Positions 24,544-32,918 of a DNA stretch of 64,000 nucleotides are shown here, piece by piece (the stretch's first letter is position 1; every line of letters begins with the position of its first letter). Below the pieces are notes generated by a model. The model did not search any database, was not told the DNA's origin, and saw only the letters and a program-made list of their open reading frames with translations. Both the position numbers and the translations under genes were made by a program. This stretch comes from Solibacteraceae bacterium (GTDB lineage Bacteria; Acidobacteriota; Terriglobia; Bryobacterales; Bryobacteraceae), in the NCBI GenBank assembly GCA_021324015.1, contig JAJPJX010000162.1, positions 62,001-126,000 on the forward strand, in the 5' to 3' direction.

Positions 24544-25512
24544 TCAGCGTTTGTGAATCTTCACTAGACTGCGGTCGATCGCGGCCAGATTCGGTTTTCC
24601 ACAGAGTCCCATGGCCAGCGCCAGTTCCGTCTGTATCAGTTCCAGAACCTTCTGCACACCTTCGGCTCCGTAAGCCGCCAATCCCCACAAAGGCGGGCGG
24701 CCGAGCATTACCCCATTTGCGCCCAGGGCGAGGGCCTTCAGCACGTCGGTTCCGCGCCGGAATCCGCTATCGATCAGAACCGGCACGTGCCTTCCCACTG
24801 CCTCCACCACAGCCGGGAGCGCTTCGATAGCCGCCATGGCTCCATCGACGAGGCGGCCGCCGTAATTCGAAACGATGATGCCCTGGGCTCCCTTCTCCAC
24901 CGCCGTGCGGGCCTCGCCGGGAGCCAGGATACCCTTGATCCAAAGAGGCGCCGGGGTCCACTCGCGGACACGCGCCACCAGGGTCCAGTCCACCGGCGGC
25001 GCGGGCTTCTCGCCGCGCCAGCCCGCGCTGAGGCAGAGAGCCTGGGCGCCGGCGTCCGTAGCGCGCCGCACCAGTTGCCGGAATTCGCCGGCGCCGGTCT
25101 CCGGTTCCAGTTGACACCAGAAGGCGCCCCGCGCCTGCGCCGCAATTCGCTCGAGCGGGATGCCGGGACGGCTGCTGAGGACCACCGTGGCCTTGGCCGC
25201 GGCCGCTCCCCGGAGGGTTGCCAGTTCGCCTTCCGGATGGAGCAGAGTTTGGCGGCTGGTGGGAGCCACCAGGATGGGCGTCTCCAGTTTGCGGCCCAGG
25301 AGTTGCGTGCCGAGGTCCATGGCGCGCACATCCACCAGCACGCGCGGCCGCAGGGTTATGCGGTCGAAGGCCTCGCGATTGCGGCCCAGGGTCAGCCCGG
25401 CACCGGCGCCCGCAGCGATGCTCTCGAACAGCTCCGGGGCGAGGCGCTGGCGAGCCACTTCCTCGACCTCGAACAGATTCACCAGTTCTTCGAGAGGCGG
25501 AAGGCGGCTCAT
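24544..25512 (-). CDS. FMN-dependent alpha-hydroxy-acid dehydrogenase paralogue lacking catalytic residues
   Basis: 322-residue TIM barrel of the lactate/glycolate oxidase superfamily. FMN and fold landmarks are kept: ILVAPTSRQTLLHPEGELAT, WIKGIL (K193), VLIDSGFRRGTDVLKALALG and VMLGRPPLWGLA. However, the active-site motif SNHGGR reads SNYGGR, so the base histidine is Y217; the TVD-type Asp/Arg region reads CLSAGWRGEK; and the N-terminal catalytic Tyr segment reads FESIAAGAG. It therefore probably no longer does hydroxy-acid oxidation by the usual mechanism. It starts inside the stop of the intact paralogue (ATGA, 25509-25512). No signal peptide. It may form mixed oligomers with the neighbour or have another activity. 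Confidence 0.82.
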   Translation of the reverse strand: MSRLPPLEELVNLFEVEEVARQRLAPELFESIAAGAGAGLTLGRNREAFDRITLRPRVLVDVRAMDLGTQLLGRKLETPILVAPTSRQTLLHPEGELATLRGAAAAKATVVLSSRPGIPLERIAAQARGAFWCQLEPETGAGEFRQLVRRATDAGAQALCLSAGWRGEKPAPPVDWTLVARVREWTPAPLWIKGILAPGEARTAVEKGAQGIIVSNYGGRLVDGAMAAIEALPAVVEAVGRHVPVLIDSGFRRGTDVLKALALGANGVMLGRPPLWGLAAYGAEGVQKVLELIQTELALAMGLCGKPNLAAIDRSLVKIHKR

Positions 25513-26720
25513 GCGAAATCCACAAGGACCGCCGAGCGGTCGATGGCGGCAATGGTGGCGCAGCCGGTGGCAGCCATGGCCATGGCCAGTTCCGCCTGGA
25601 GCACTTCGAGGACGCGGCGGACGCCCTCGGGGCCGAAAGCACCCAGCCCCCACAGCGGCGGCCTTCCCACGAGCACGGCGCGCGCGCCCAGGGCCAGAGC
25701 CTTGAAGACGTCGCTGCCGCGGCGGAAGCCGCCGTCGATGAGCACGGGGATGCGCCCGCCGACTGCCTGCACAATTTCGGGGAGCGCCTCCAGGGTGGAC
25801 GGGGCGTAATCCAGGTAGCGCCCGCCGTGATTGGAGACCACCACACCGCTCACGCCGTGCTCCACGGCCAGCCGCGCATCCTCGGCGGTGAGGATGCCCT
25901 TGAGCAAGAAGGGCACGTTGGTGTACGCGCGGATGGCCTCCACGGTCTTCCAGGAAAGATCCGGGTTCTGCGGTTGCAGGCGATAGGGCGCCGGCGGAGC
26001 GCCAGCCTGGCGGCGCGAGCGGGTTCTGACGGGCACACCCGCGGCGGGGATGTTCAGATGGCGATCGTGCAGCATGCGCTCGCGGTGGGACATATATTGC
26101 GTGTCCACGGTGAGCAGGACCGCCTGGCAGCCAGCGGCCAGGGCGCGTTCCACGCGGTCGCGGGTACCTTCCGGCGTGTCACGCGCGTAGAGCTGAAACC
26201 ACACCGGACCCTTGGCCGCGGCGGCCACCTCCTGGATGGGATAGCTGGAATTGGAGCTCACCGCCATCAGCACGCCGGCCGCCGCGGCGCCCTGGTGAGT
26301 GGCCTTCTCTCCTTCCGGATGCACTTGCGAATGCGCCGCGGTGGGGGCCACCAGGATGGGGCAGGGGAGCTTCTGGCCGAAGATTTCGGCGGAAAGATCC
26401 GGCGCCGCGGCGGGCGCCAGCGCGCGGGGCACCAGCTCGGCCCATTCGAACGCCTGGCGGTTGCGGCGCAGGGTGAACTCGCCATCCACCCCGCCGGCGA
26501 CGTAGTCATAAGCAGTGCGCGAAATCCGCGCGCGGGCCACGGGCTCGAACTCCAGCACGCTTTCGATTTCTTCAAGCGCGGGCACCCGCTCGCGCAGTCC
26601 CGGAGGGCGCTGCTGGCCGCCGAGCTGGTACAGGGGGGAACTCGCCGCGAAGGCTCCCAGGCGGCGCAGGGCAGCCCGGCGGGAGAAGGGCGCAGGCATG
26701 GGTCGCACGACGGGGGACAT
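25509..26720 (-). CDS. FMN-dependent alpha-hydroxy-acid oxidase/dehydrogenase with Tat-like leader
   Basis: About 403 residues. A twin-arginine-like leader (PFSRRAALRRLGAFAASSPL) precedes a barrel with intact catalytic features: AYDYVAGGVDGEFTLRRNRQAF, LLTVDTQYMSHRERM, FLLKGILTAEDARLA and SNHGGRYLDYAPS with the base His. It should oxidise an (S)-2-hydroxy acid such as lactate or glycolate, or a larger relative, probably outside the cytoplasm if the Tat signal is real. Starts at 26720 and 26699 are both possible. It is divergent from the YkgJ gene with only 23 bases between, and its stop overlaps the start of a degenerate paralogue. Confidence 0.87.
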   Translation of the reverse strand: MSPVVRPMPAPFSRRAALRRLGAFAASSPLYQLGGQQRPPGLRERVPALEEIESVLEFEPVARARISRTAYDYVAGGVDGEFTLRRNRQAFEWAELVPRALAPAAAPDLSAEIFGQKLPCPILVAPTAAHSQVHPEGEKATHQGAAAAGVLMAVSSNSSYPIQEVAAAAKGPVWFQLYARDTPEGTRDRVERALAAGCQAVLLTVDTQYMSHRERMLHDRHLNIPAAGVPVRTRSRRQAGAPPAPYRLQPQNPDLSWKTVEAIRAYTNVPFLLKGILTAEDARLAVEHGVSGVVVSNHGGRYLDYAPSTLEALPEIVQAVGGRIPVLIDGGFRRGSDVFKALALGARAVLVGRPPLWGLGAFGPEGVRRVLEVLQAELAMAMAATGCATIAAIDRSAVLVDFA

Positions 26721-26743
26721 TGTATCTAAAATCGAAACCAACG

Positions 26744-27367
26744 ATGCCCTTTGCGGACGCGGACGCCGCCGACCGGCGGCTGATCCAGATCGTGGATGCA
26801 GCGCTGGCGGAGGGCGGGCGCAGAAGCGGGGCCTGGCTGGCCTGCCGCGTGGGCTGCACGGAGTGCTGCCTGGGGCCGTTCCCGATCAACATGCTGGACG
26901 CGCGGCGCCTGGCCCGGGGGCTGGCGGGACTGGCGGCCCGGGACGCGGAGCGCGCAGCCCGAATCCGGGAGCGGGCGCGGCAGGCGGTGGCGGAGCTGGC
27001 GGCCGATTTTCCGGGAGACCCGGCGACCGGGATCCTGCGCGAAGACGAGAAAGCCGAGGAGCGCTTCTGCGAACGGCACGCCGCGCTGCCTTGCCCCGCC
27101 CTGGACCCGGACTCGGGCGGCTGCGAATTGTATGCCGCGCGCCCGCTGAGTTGCCGCTCTTACGGCCCGCCGGTGCGGTTGGGCGCGGAAGCGCTGCCAC
27201 CGTGCCGCTTGTGCTACCAGGGAGCCAGCCAGGCGGAGGTGGAAGACTGCCGGGTGGAGATCGACCCCGAGGGCGTGGAGTTTGCGGCGTTGGAGGAACT
27301 GGAGGCAGCCGGGGCGCCGCGCGGGCAGACACTGATTGCTTTTGCGCTGGCGGGAAGAGACACGTAG
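26744..27367 (+). CDS. YkgJ-family cysteine-cluster protein
   Basis: 207 residues with the Cys pattern of the YkgJ/FliB-related zinc- or iron-binding family: ACRVGCTECCLGPFPIN, later FCERHAALPCPALDPDSGGC, LSCRSYGPP and CRLCYQGA. Some members are thought to bind a metal cluster; others are linked to methylation of lysines, but the function here is unknown. It has no signal peptide. The start MPFADADAADRRL at 26744 is preferred over an in-frame ATG 24 bases earlier, which would overlap the divergent dehydrogenase. It is followed by a strong intrinsic terminator. Confidence 0.86.
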   Translation: MPFADADAADRRLIQIVDAALAEGGRRSGAWLACRVGCTECCLGPFPINMLDARRLARGLAGLAARDAERAARIRERARQAVAELAADFPGDPATGILREDEKAEERFCERHAALPCPALDPDSGGCELYAARPLSCRSYGPPVRLGAEALPPCRLCYQGASQAEVEDCRVEIDPEGVEFAALEELEAAGAPRGQTLIAFALAGRDT

Positions 27368-27408
27368 GCTGAAACCGAGAGTTCGGAAGACGGGAAAAGC
27401 GCGGGGAG

Positions 27409-27462
27409 GCAGGCCGGACGGGCGGAAGTGCCCGTCCGGCCTGCTGTTCCGCGGCTTTTTTG
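27409..27462 (+). terminator. rho-independent terminator after the YkgJ gene
   Basis: Perfect 15-base-pair stem (27409-27423 GCAGGCCGGACGGGC with 27430-27444) and a 6-base loop, followed after a short GC-rich stretch by a T-run ending near 27461. It sits 42 bases after the stop at 27367. The T-run starts about 11 bases beyond the stem rather than adjacent, so efficiency may be reduced. Confidence 0.75.
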
Positions 27463-27492
27463 TGTTCTTTTCTGCTTGCGGGATCGATCCCT

Positions 27493-27518
27493 GCTCCCCG
27501 TCTTCGCAGACGGGGAGC
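27493..27518. repeat. 11-base-pair hairpin in convergent intergenic region
   Basis: Perfect stem GCTCCCCGTCT / AGACGGGGAGC with a TCGC loop, 31 bases after the first terminator. The 342-base gap 27368-27709 between the convergent YkgJ and dehalogenase genes also contains a 6-base-pair hairpin (GCCGCG/CGCGGC, about 27640-27660). No gene is evident in the gap. This hairpin may terminate the opposite-strand transcript, though no T-run is on that side. Confidence 0.5.
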
Positions 27519-27709
27519 GCAGTCACGCCTGTGACGTTGAAAACTCGGGTGGGCCCACCAACTGCTGCGTTCTATCGTGGCTGCTTCGGCGACGAGCAGC
27601 TCTTTTCGATTTCAGGGTAACCGCGAGGCCGTGGGGCGAAGCCGCGCCATTCGCGGCAAGCGCTTGAAAAAGCGGGTGAATAAATTTCTCTTTCGGGCGT
27701 GACTCATGG

Positions 27710-28399
27710 TCAGGCATCCCCGGCGAGAAAAGGCAGATCGCTCAACGAAGCGATTTCGTGGTCCGGGAGACCGGGCAACCGCTCGCGACACTGGGCATAG
27801 CGGTTGCACCAGACCACCCGCATGCCAAAAGCCGAAGCGGCCCAAGCATCCCAGGCGTTGGACGACTGGTAGGAAATGGCGCGGGGCTGCACTCCCAGGC
27901 GGTCGACGGCAAGCTGGTAAACCCGAGGATGCGGCTTGTAGACCCCCACTTCCTCCACCGACAATACCGCGTCAAGAAGCCGGCCGATGCGCGCATGGGA
28001 GACGGCGGCGTGCAGCATCTCGCGGGAACCGTTCGAGAGGATGGCCGTCTTGATCCCTTTGGCCTTGAGCTGCTCCAGCACGGTGGGCACCTCCGGAAAC
28101 GCGTCGAGGGCGAGGTAAGCCTGCATCAACTTTTCGCACAGCGAAACAGCGGGGAGTTCCAGGGTCTCGAGCGCGAAATCCAGCGCGTCGCGGGTCACTC
28201 GCCAGAAATCGGCGTGCTTTCCCTGGAGCGTGCGAAGCCAGGTGTACTGAAGCTGCTTCTCCCGCCAGAGATTGTTCAGTTGCTCGCGCCGGGGGCCCAG
28301 GACCGCGCCGCAGCGGGCCGCGGCCGAGGCGTAGTCAAACAGGGTGCCGTAGGCATCAAAGACGCAAGCTTGAGGGAACTCAACAGAAGCGCCGGGCAT
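27710..28399 (-). CDS. haloacid dehalogenase-type hydrolase (type II HAD)
   Basis: 229-residue HAD-superfamily protein of the (S)-2-haloacid dehalogenase branch. Motif I is ACVFDAYGTLFD with nucleophile D15; motif II is AILSNGSREML; motif III lysine lies in EVGVYKPHPRVYQLAV, and motif IV is YQSSNAWDAWAASAFGM, where SSNAWD is characteristic of 2-haloacid dehalogenases. It may dehalogenate 2-haloacids or act on phosphate esters. No operon partner on its strand. Upstream, between it and a divergent AAA gene, is a 9-base-pair hairpin. Confidence 0.88.
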   Translation of the reverse strand: MPGASVEFPQACVFDAYGTLFDYASAAARCGAVLGPRREQLNNLWREKQLQYTWLRTLQGKHADFWRVTRDALDFALETLELPAVSLCEKLMQAYLALDAFPEVPTVLEQLKAKGIKTAILSNGSREMLHAAVSHARIGRLLDAVLSVEEVGVYKPHPRVYQLAVDRLGVQPRAISYQSSNAWDAWAASAFGMRVVWCNRYAQCRERLPGLPDHEIASLSDLPFLAGDA

Positions 28400-28447
28400 A
28401 CGCTTCCATTCTGACGCGGCTCACGCCAGCGTCGCAGAACCAGACAG

Positions 28448-28468
28448 GCTGTCGCCGGGGGCGACAGC
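28448..28468. repeat. 9-base-pair hairpin between divergent dehalogenase and AAA genes
   Basis: Perfect stem GCTGTCGCC / GGCGACAGC with a GGG loop, between the dehalogenase start (28399) and the AAA gene start. It could be an operator or part of a leader for either gene. Confidence 0.4.
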
Positions 28469-28587
28469 GGGCGCCCGGCCGGCGCATCCCGGAAGCGCCT
28501 ATGTCCTTGAACCTGCGTTTCCGTGGAGATCGGCGGGCTGGATTCCCGATTGCTTCGCAAACCGGCGAAAGGCATCACCGGCACGGC

Positions 28588-29748
28588 ATGATCGGAAGCA
28601 AGGTTCGACTGGATCCATCGCAGACCGGGCAGGAGGCGGACGCCCTCCGGGCGCGGTTGCGCAAGTATGTCATCGGACAGGATGAGGCGGTCGCCGAGAT
28701 CGTGAACATCTACCAGATGCACTTGATCGGCATGACAGCGCCAGGACGGCCAGTGGGCAACCTGCTGCTCATCGGCCCGACCGGCTCGGGCAAGACCCGC
28801 ATCGTCGAGGCCACCGCCGAAGCGCTGGTGGGAAATGCCAGCGCGGTGGTCAAAGTCGATTGCGCCGAGTTCCAGCACAGTCATGAGATCGCGAAGCTGA
28901 TCGGCTCGCCGCCCGGTTACCTGGGGCACCGGGAAACCCATCCGCTGCTGAGCCAGGAGAATCTCGACCGCCACCACACGGAACACTGCACGGTGAGCTT
29001 CGTGCTCTTCGACGAGATCGAGAAGGCCAGCGATGCGCTGTGGAATCTCCTGCTGGGCATCCTGGACAAGGCAAGTCTGACGCTGGGAGACAACCGCCGG
29101 GTGGACTTCTCCCGCGCGATGATCTTCCTGACGGGCAATCTGGGCGCGGCGGAGATGAGCGCGATCCTGTCGCCGAAGATGGGCTTCTACGCGGGCGGGC
29201 CGCCACATCGGAACGGGGACGCGGATGGGAGCATCACCGGGAAGATCTCCGCGGCAGCCATGCACGCCGCCCGGCGGAAGTTCACGCCCGAGTTCCTCAA
29301 CCGCCTGGACAAAATCGTCGTCTTCAAGCCCCTGGGGGAAGCCGAGCTGAAGAACATCCTGGAAATCGAGCTGGCCGTGGTACAGCAGCGAATCCACCAG
29401 TCTCAGGCGTACACACCTTTCACCCTGGGCCTGACGGCACGGGCGAAGGATATTCTGCTCCAAGAGGGAACGGACCCGCGATACGGCGCGCGACACCTGA
29501 AGCGCGCCATCGATCGCATGCTGGTGCATCCGCTCGCGAACATCATGGCCACGCACCAGGTGCGTTGTGGAGACCTGGTGCGGGTGGATGTGGAAGAAGG
29601 CACCGGACACCTCGTCTTCCTGCGGGAGGCCGGGAACGCGCCCACGGGCGATGCGCCCTCATCCCCCATAGCGCCGCTGGCGGCAGTTTGCGCCGCCCGC
29701 GAGGCCGGCGCATGCGAGGCTACGAATCAGGGCGCCGGCGCCGAATAG
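28588..29748 (+). CDS. stand-alone AAA+ ATPase resembling the ClpB/ClpA second ATPase domain
   Basis: 386 residues from this start. One AAA+ module only: KYVIGQDEAV, Walker A LLLIGPTGSGKT, pore-loop region GSPPGYLGHRE, Walker B FVLFDEIEKA, sensor 1 FLTGNLG, Arg-finger region FTPEFLNRLDKIVVF, and a C-terminal D2-small domain with sensor 2 YGARHLKRAID. That order matches Clp/Hsp100 D2. There is no N-domain, no first ATPase ring domain and no ClpX zinc finger, and no tripeptide for ClpP docking is obvious. A start at 28501 is possible, but its extra 29 residues show non-coding-like third positions. Likely an unfoldase or remodelling factor; substrate unknown. Its stop is 16 bases from the convergent regulator. 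Confidence 0.82.
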   Translation: MIGSKVRLDPSQTGQEADALRARLRKYVIGQDEAVAEIVNIYQMHLIGMTAPGRPVGNLLLIGPTGSGKTRIVEATAEALVGNASAVVKVDCAEFQHSHEIAKLIGSPPGYLGHRETHPLLSQENLDRHHTEHCTVSFVLFDEIEKASDALWNLLLGILDKASLTLGDNRRVDFSRAMIFLTGNLGAAEMSAILSPKMGFYAGGPPHRNGDADGSITGKISAAAMHAARRKFTPEFLNRLDKIVVFKPLGEAELKNILEIELAVVQQRIHQSQAYTPFTLGLTARAKDILLQEGTDPRYGARHLKRAIDRMLVHPLANIMATHQVRCGDLVRVDVEEGTGHLVFLREAGNAPTGDAPSSPIAPLAAVCAAREAGACEATNQGAGAE

Positions 29749-29764
29749 GCGGCCCGGGCGCGCT

Positions 29765-31144
29765 TCAGGCGGGCCCGCTTTCCCCGTCCCCGGCGTTCTG
29801 GCCGAGGAAGCGATACAAGGTGGCGCGGTGAATCCCGAGGATCTTGGCGGCGCGCAGCTTGTTGCCACCGGCCCGCTCGAGCACGCGCAGAACGTGGCGG
29901 CGCTCGACTTCGGCCAGCGGCAGTAGTTCCGCGTCCTCGCTGCTCCGGGAAGATCCGGCGCGCAGCGGATCGGGGAGATCGCGCGCGTCGATCCACTCGC
30001 TCTCCGCCATCATGGCCGCGCTGCCGATCACGCTCCTCAGCTCGCGGACGTTGCCTGGCCAGGGATACTGCGCCAAAACAATCTGCGCGCGCGGGGTCAG
30101 GCCCCGCAAAGGCTTGTGGTACTGCGCCGCGAACAGGTCCACAAAGTGGCGAACCAGAAGGGGCAGATCTTCGAGCCGTTCCACCAGGCGGGGCAGCCGG
30201 ATCTCGACCGACGCCAGCCGGTAGTACAGGTCTTGGCGAAAGCGCTTCTGTTCGATGAGGTCGTGCACATCGTGATTGGTAGCGGCGATCACGCGGACGT
30301 CCACCTTGCGGACGGCGGGCGAGCCCACGCGCTGGAGTTCGCCGTATTCCAGGGCCCGCAACAGCTTGCTCTGGGTCTCAAGCGGCATGTCGCCGATCTC
30401 GTCGAGCAGGAGGGCGCCACCGCTGGCGTACTCGAACAGGCCGATCTTGTCCTGCATGGCTCCGGTGAAAGCGCCCTTGACGTGCCCGAAGAGCTCACTT
30501 TCGACCAGCGTCTCGACGACGGCCGCGCAGTTGCAGACCGCAAATCGTCCGGAAGAGACGGGGCTCAGATGGTGCAGGGCCGCGGCCACCAGTTCCTTGC
30601 CGGTGCCGGTAGCCCCCGTCACCAAGGCCGTCCGAAAGTGCGGCGCGACGCGGCGGACCCGGTCGAACACCTGGAGCATGGCCGGGCTTCTGCCGATCAT
30701 GCCCTCGAACTGAGAGGCATGCAGCAGTTCCGAGTCGAGCCGGAGCACAGCTTGCCGGCGGCGCGCCTGCTCGATAAGCCGGTTGACCCGCTCGCGCAGG
30801 AGGCTCACGGAGAGCGGCTTGTTGAGATAATCGCTGGCGCCCTTGCGGATCGCCTCGACGGCGGATTCGGTGGAGTAGTGTCCGGTGACCAGTACGACTT
30901 CCGTTTCCGGCGAGAGTTCGAGCGTCCGCTCGAGCACTTCCATACCGCTCATTTCGGGCATGACCAGGTCCAGCAGCAGGATGTCGGGGTGCGTGCCGCG
31001 GATGAGTTCGAGGCCGGAGCGGGGATCGGTAGCAGTCAAGACCTGCAAGGGCTGCTGCTTTAGAGCTGCCGTCACCAGTTTGAGGCTCTCCGGATCATCG
31101 TCAATCGCGACGAGGGTGGCGAGTGGCTTTTCCACGGGCGTCAT
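29765..31144 (-). CDS. NtrC-family sigma-54-dependent response regulator
   Basis: 459 residues. Receiver domain: acidic pair D15/D16 (VAIDDDPES), phospho-acceptor D59 (DILLLDLVMPEMSG), Lys in DYLNKPLS. Central AAA+ domain: Walker A VTGATGTGKE (176-185), GAFTGA loop (224-229) that contacts sigma-54, Walker B GALLLDEIGD. C-terminal Fis-type helix-turn-helix: GNKLRAAKILGIHRATLYRF. It should activate sigma-54 promoters once phosphorylated by the kinase encoded just upstream, whose stop overlaps this ATG (ATGA, 31141-31144). Target genes are not known; no clear -24/-12 promoter was found in the adjacent spacers. Confidence 0.95.
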   Translation of the reverse strand: MTPVEKPLATLVAIDDDPESLKLVTAALKQQPLQVLTATDPRSGLELIRGTHPDILLLDLVMPEMSGMEVLERTLELSPETEVVLVTGHYSTESAVEAIRKGASDYLNKPLSVSLLRERVNRLIEQARRRQAVLRLDSELLHASQFEGMIGRSPAMLQVFDRVRRVAPHFRTALVTGATGTGKELVAAALHHLSPVSSGRFAVCNCAAVVETLVESELFGHVKGAFTGAMQDKIGLFEYASGGALLLDEIGDMPLETQSKLLRALEYGELQRVGSPAVRKVDVRVIAATNHDVHDLIEQKRFRQDLYYRLASVEIRLPRLVERLEDLPLLVRHFVDLFAAQYHKPLRGLTPRAQIVLAQYPWPGNVRELRSVIGSAAMMAESEWIDARDLPDPLRAGSSRSSEDAELLPLAEVERRHVLRVLERAGGNKLRAAKILGIHRATLYRFLGQNAGDGESGPA

Positions 31145-32712
31145 GGAAGGCCTCCGGCCGCGGATTCGGCCTGTTCCACCGCGAGGGTGAAGGTAAAGCG
31201 GCTGCCTTTGGCCGGCTCGCTTTCCACCCAAATGGCGCCGCCGTGCAACTCGACCAGCCGTTTGGTGATGGCCAGGCCCAGGCCAGCGCCCGCGGGGACG
31301 CTTTTCGGAGCTTTTCCGGGCCGGAACTCGTCGAAAATTCCGGACTGCTCCTCCAAGGGGATGCCGATCCCCGTGTCGGCGACGGAAAAGCGGAGGGCCC
31401 GCGGCTCCCGGGAGGCCTTGATGGTCACCCGGCCGCGCTCGGGAGTGAACTTCACGGCGTTGCTCAGGAGGTTCAGGAAGATTTGCCGGAAGCGCGTGCG
31501 GTCGGCGCAAACCGAGAGATGCGCCGGCACGTAGCTGTCCACCAGGATCCTTTTGGCTGCCGCAAGCGGCGCGATGGTGGAGAGCACCTCGGCAAGCACA
31601 TCCGACGCTTGAAACGGCTCCAGCCGGAGCTCGACCCGCCCGGCCTCGATCTTCGATAGGTCGAGAAGATCGTTGATCATCTCCACGAGATGGCGCGCCG
31701 CGCCGCGGATACTGGCGACGAAGTCCCGGTAGGTCTGGTGGAGTGGTCCTTCGCCCTCTTCCGCCAGCAGGTCGGAGAAGCCGACGATGGCGTTCAGAGG
31801 GGTGCGGAACTCATGACTCATGCGGGCCAGGAATTCACTCTTCCGGCGGGTAGCCCGCGCCAGCTCCGCGTTGGTTTCAGCGAGCTGGCGGTTGGCTTCG
31901 GTGAGCTGGGCGGTGCGTTCGGCGATGAGCTCTTCCAGGTCGGCGTTCAGACGCCGGACCTGCCCTTCGGCCCGGTCGCGCTGGGTCTCCTGGGCAATCT
32001 TCTCAAGGGCGAAGCCGAGATCCGCCGTCACCTCGTCGAGGAGGGAGACAATATCCGGATCGAAGAAATCGGGCTCGGCGGCGTAAACCGTGAAGGCGCC
32101 GACGAGCTTCCCCTCGACGCACAGGGGAAAGGCAGCGTTCGAGCGGTACCCTCGCCGCAGAGCTTCGTGGCGCCAGGGACCCATCCGTGGGTCGGCGCCA
32201 ATATCCGTGCACACGAAATGCCGCACCTCGCGCAAGGCGGCCCCGGTGGGACCACGGCCCTCCGGCTCTTCGGCAACGGAAATTCTGATGTTCTGGAGAT
32301 ACCCTTCTTCGAAGCCCGCGTGAGCGACGGGAACCACCAGGCCCGTGCGTTCATCCACTAGGCCCACCCACGCCATCCGAAGCAGGCCATGTTCCACGGC
32401 GGCGCGGCAGGCTTCCGCAAAGAGCAGGTCGCGTCCGCGAACCCGCGTGATCGCCTGGTTGATGTGCGTCAAGGTTGCGTACATCCGGTTCAAGCGCGCC
32501 AGCCGGGTTTCGGCCCGGCCGCGCCGGGCGACTTCCCGTGCCAGCCAGTAGTACACGGTGGAAAGGATGGCCACACCGAGGAGCGCGCCCATCCCGAGCA
32601 GGAACGCGGGGCTTCCAGCGCTCCGCGGGGCAGCGCGCGCCGGAGTGACGTACCAAAGCGCCAGGGCCAAAAGAAAGGCCAACCCACCCGCGTTCTTGAA
32701 CAGCGTCTTCAT
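31141..32712 (-). CDS. membrane sensor histidine kinase with GAF domain
   Basis: 523 residues: two transmembrane helices (about 8-28 and 35-57), a GAF domain (about 92-237, MAWVGLVDERTGLVVPVAHA and AAFPLCVEGKLVGAFTVYAAE), a coiled-coil (245-292), a HisKA domain with H300 (FLARMSHEFRTPLNAIVGF) and a HATPase_c domain (N box FLNLLSNAVKFTPE, G1 VADTGIGIP, G2 AGLGLAITKRLVE). It partners the NtrC-type regulator encoded next. The periplasmic part is only a few residues, so the signal is probably sensed by the GAF domain inside the cell. Confidence 0.94.
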   Translation of the reverse strand: MKTLFKNAGGLAFLLALALWYVTPARAAPRSAGSPAFLLGMGALLGVAILSTVYYWLAREVARRGRAETRLARLNRMYATLTHINQAITRVRGRDLLFAEACRAAVEHGLLRMAWVGLVDERTGLVVPVAHAGFEEGYLQNIRISVAEEPEGRGPTGAALREVRHFVCTDIGADPRMGPWRHEALRRGYRSNAAFPLCVEGKLVGAFTVYAAEPDFFDPDIVSLLDEVTADLGFALEKIAQETQRDRAEGQVRRLNADLEELIAERTAQLTEANRQLAETNAELARATRRKSEFLARMSHEFRTPLNAIVGFSDLLAEEGEGPLHQTYRDFVASIRGAARHLVEMINDLLDLSKIEAGRVELRLEPFQASDVLAEVLSTIAPLAAAKRILVDSYVPAHLSVCADRTRFRQIFLNLLSNAVKFTPERGRVTIKASREPRALRFSVADTGIGIPLEEQSGIFDEFRPGKAPKSVPAGAGLGLAITKRLVELHGGAIWVESEPAKGSRFTFTLAVEQAESAAGGLP

Positions 32713-32918
32713 GGCAGCGCGCCAGGGAGGGGCAACTCTTCGGCGCGGTTCCGGCGAAACGCGCGTTTCAGGGACGAATCTCGACCATCGCCTCTTCTCT
32801 ATTAGGATCGCTCTATTTCATCCGCCCGGCTGCATCCACAAAAGGTGGCGGCCATTTCAGCCCGAACAGCCGCTGGTTGAAGCGGCGGCGGGGGGTTTGT
32901 CATACTGGCTGCTCGACC

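Noticed and set aside
28588-29748. ClpX
   Set aside because: No N-terminal zinc finger and no ClpX-type pore or IGF loop; the motif set is that of the Hsp100 D2 ring.
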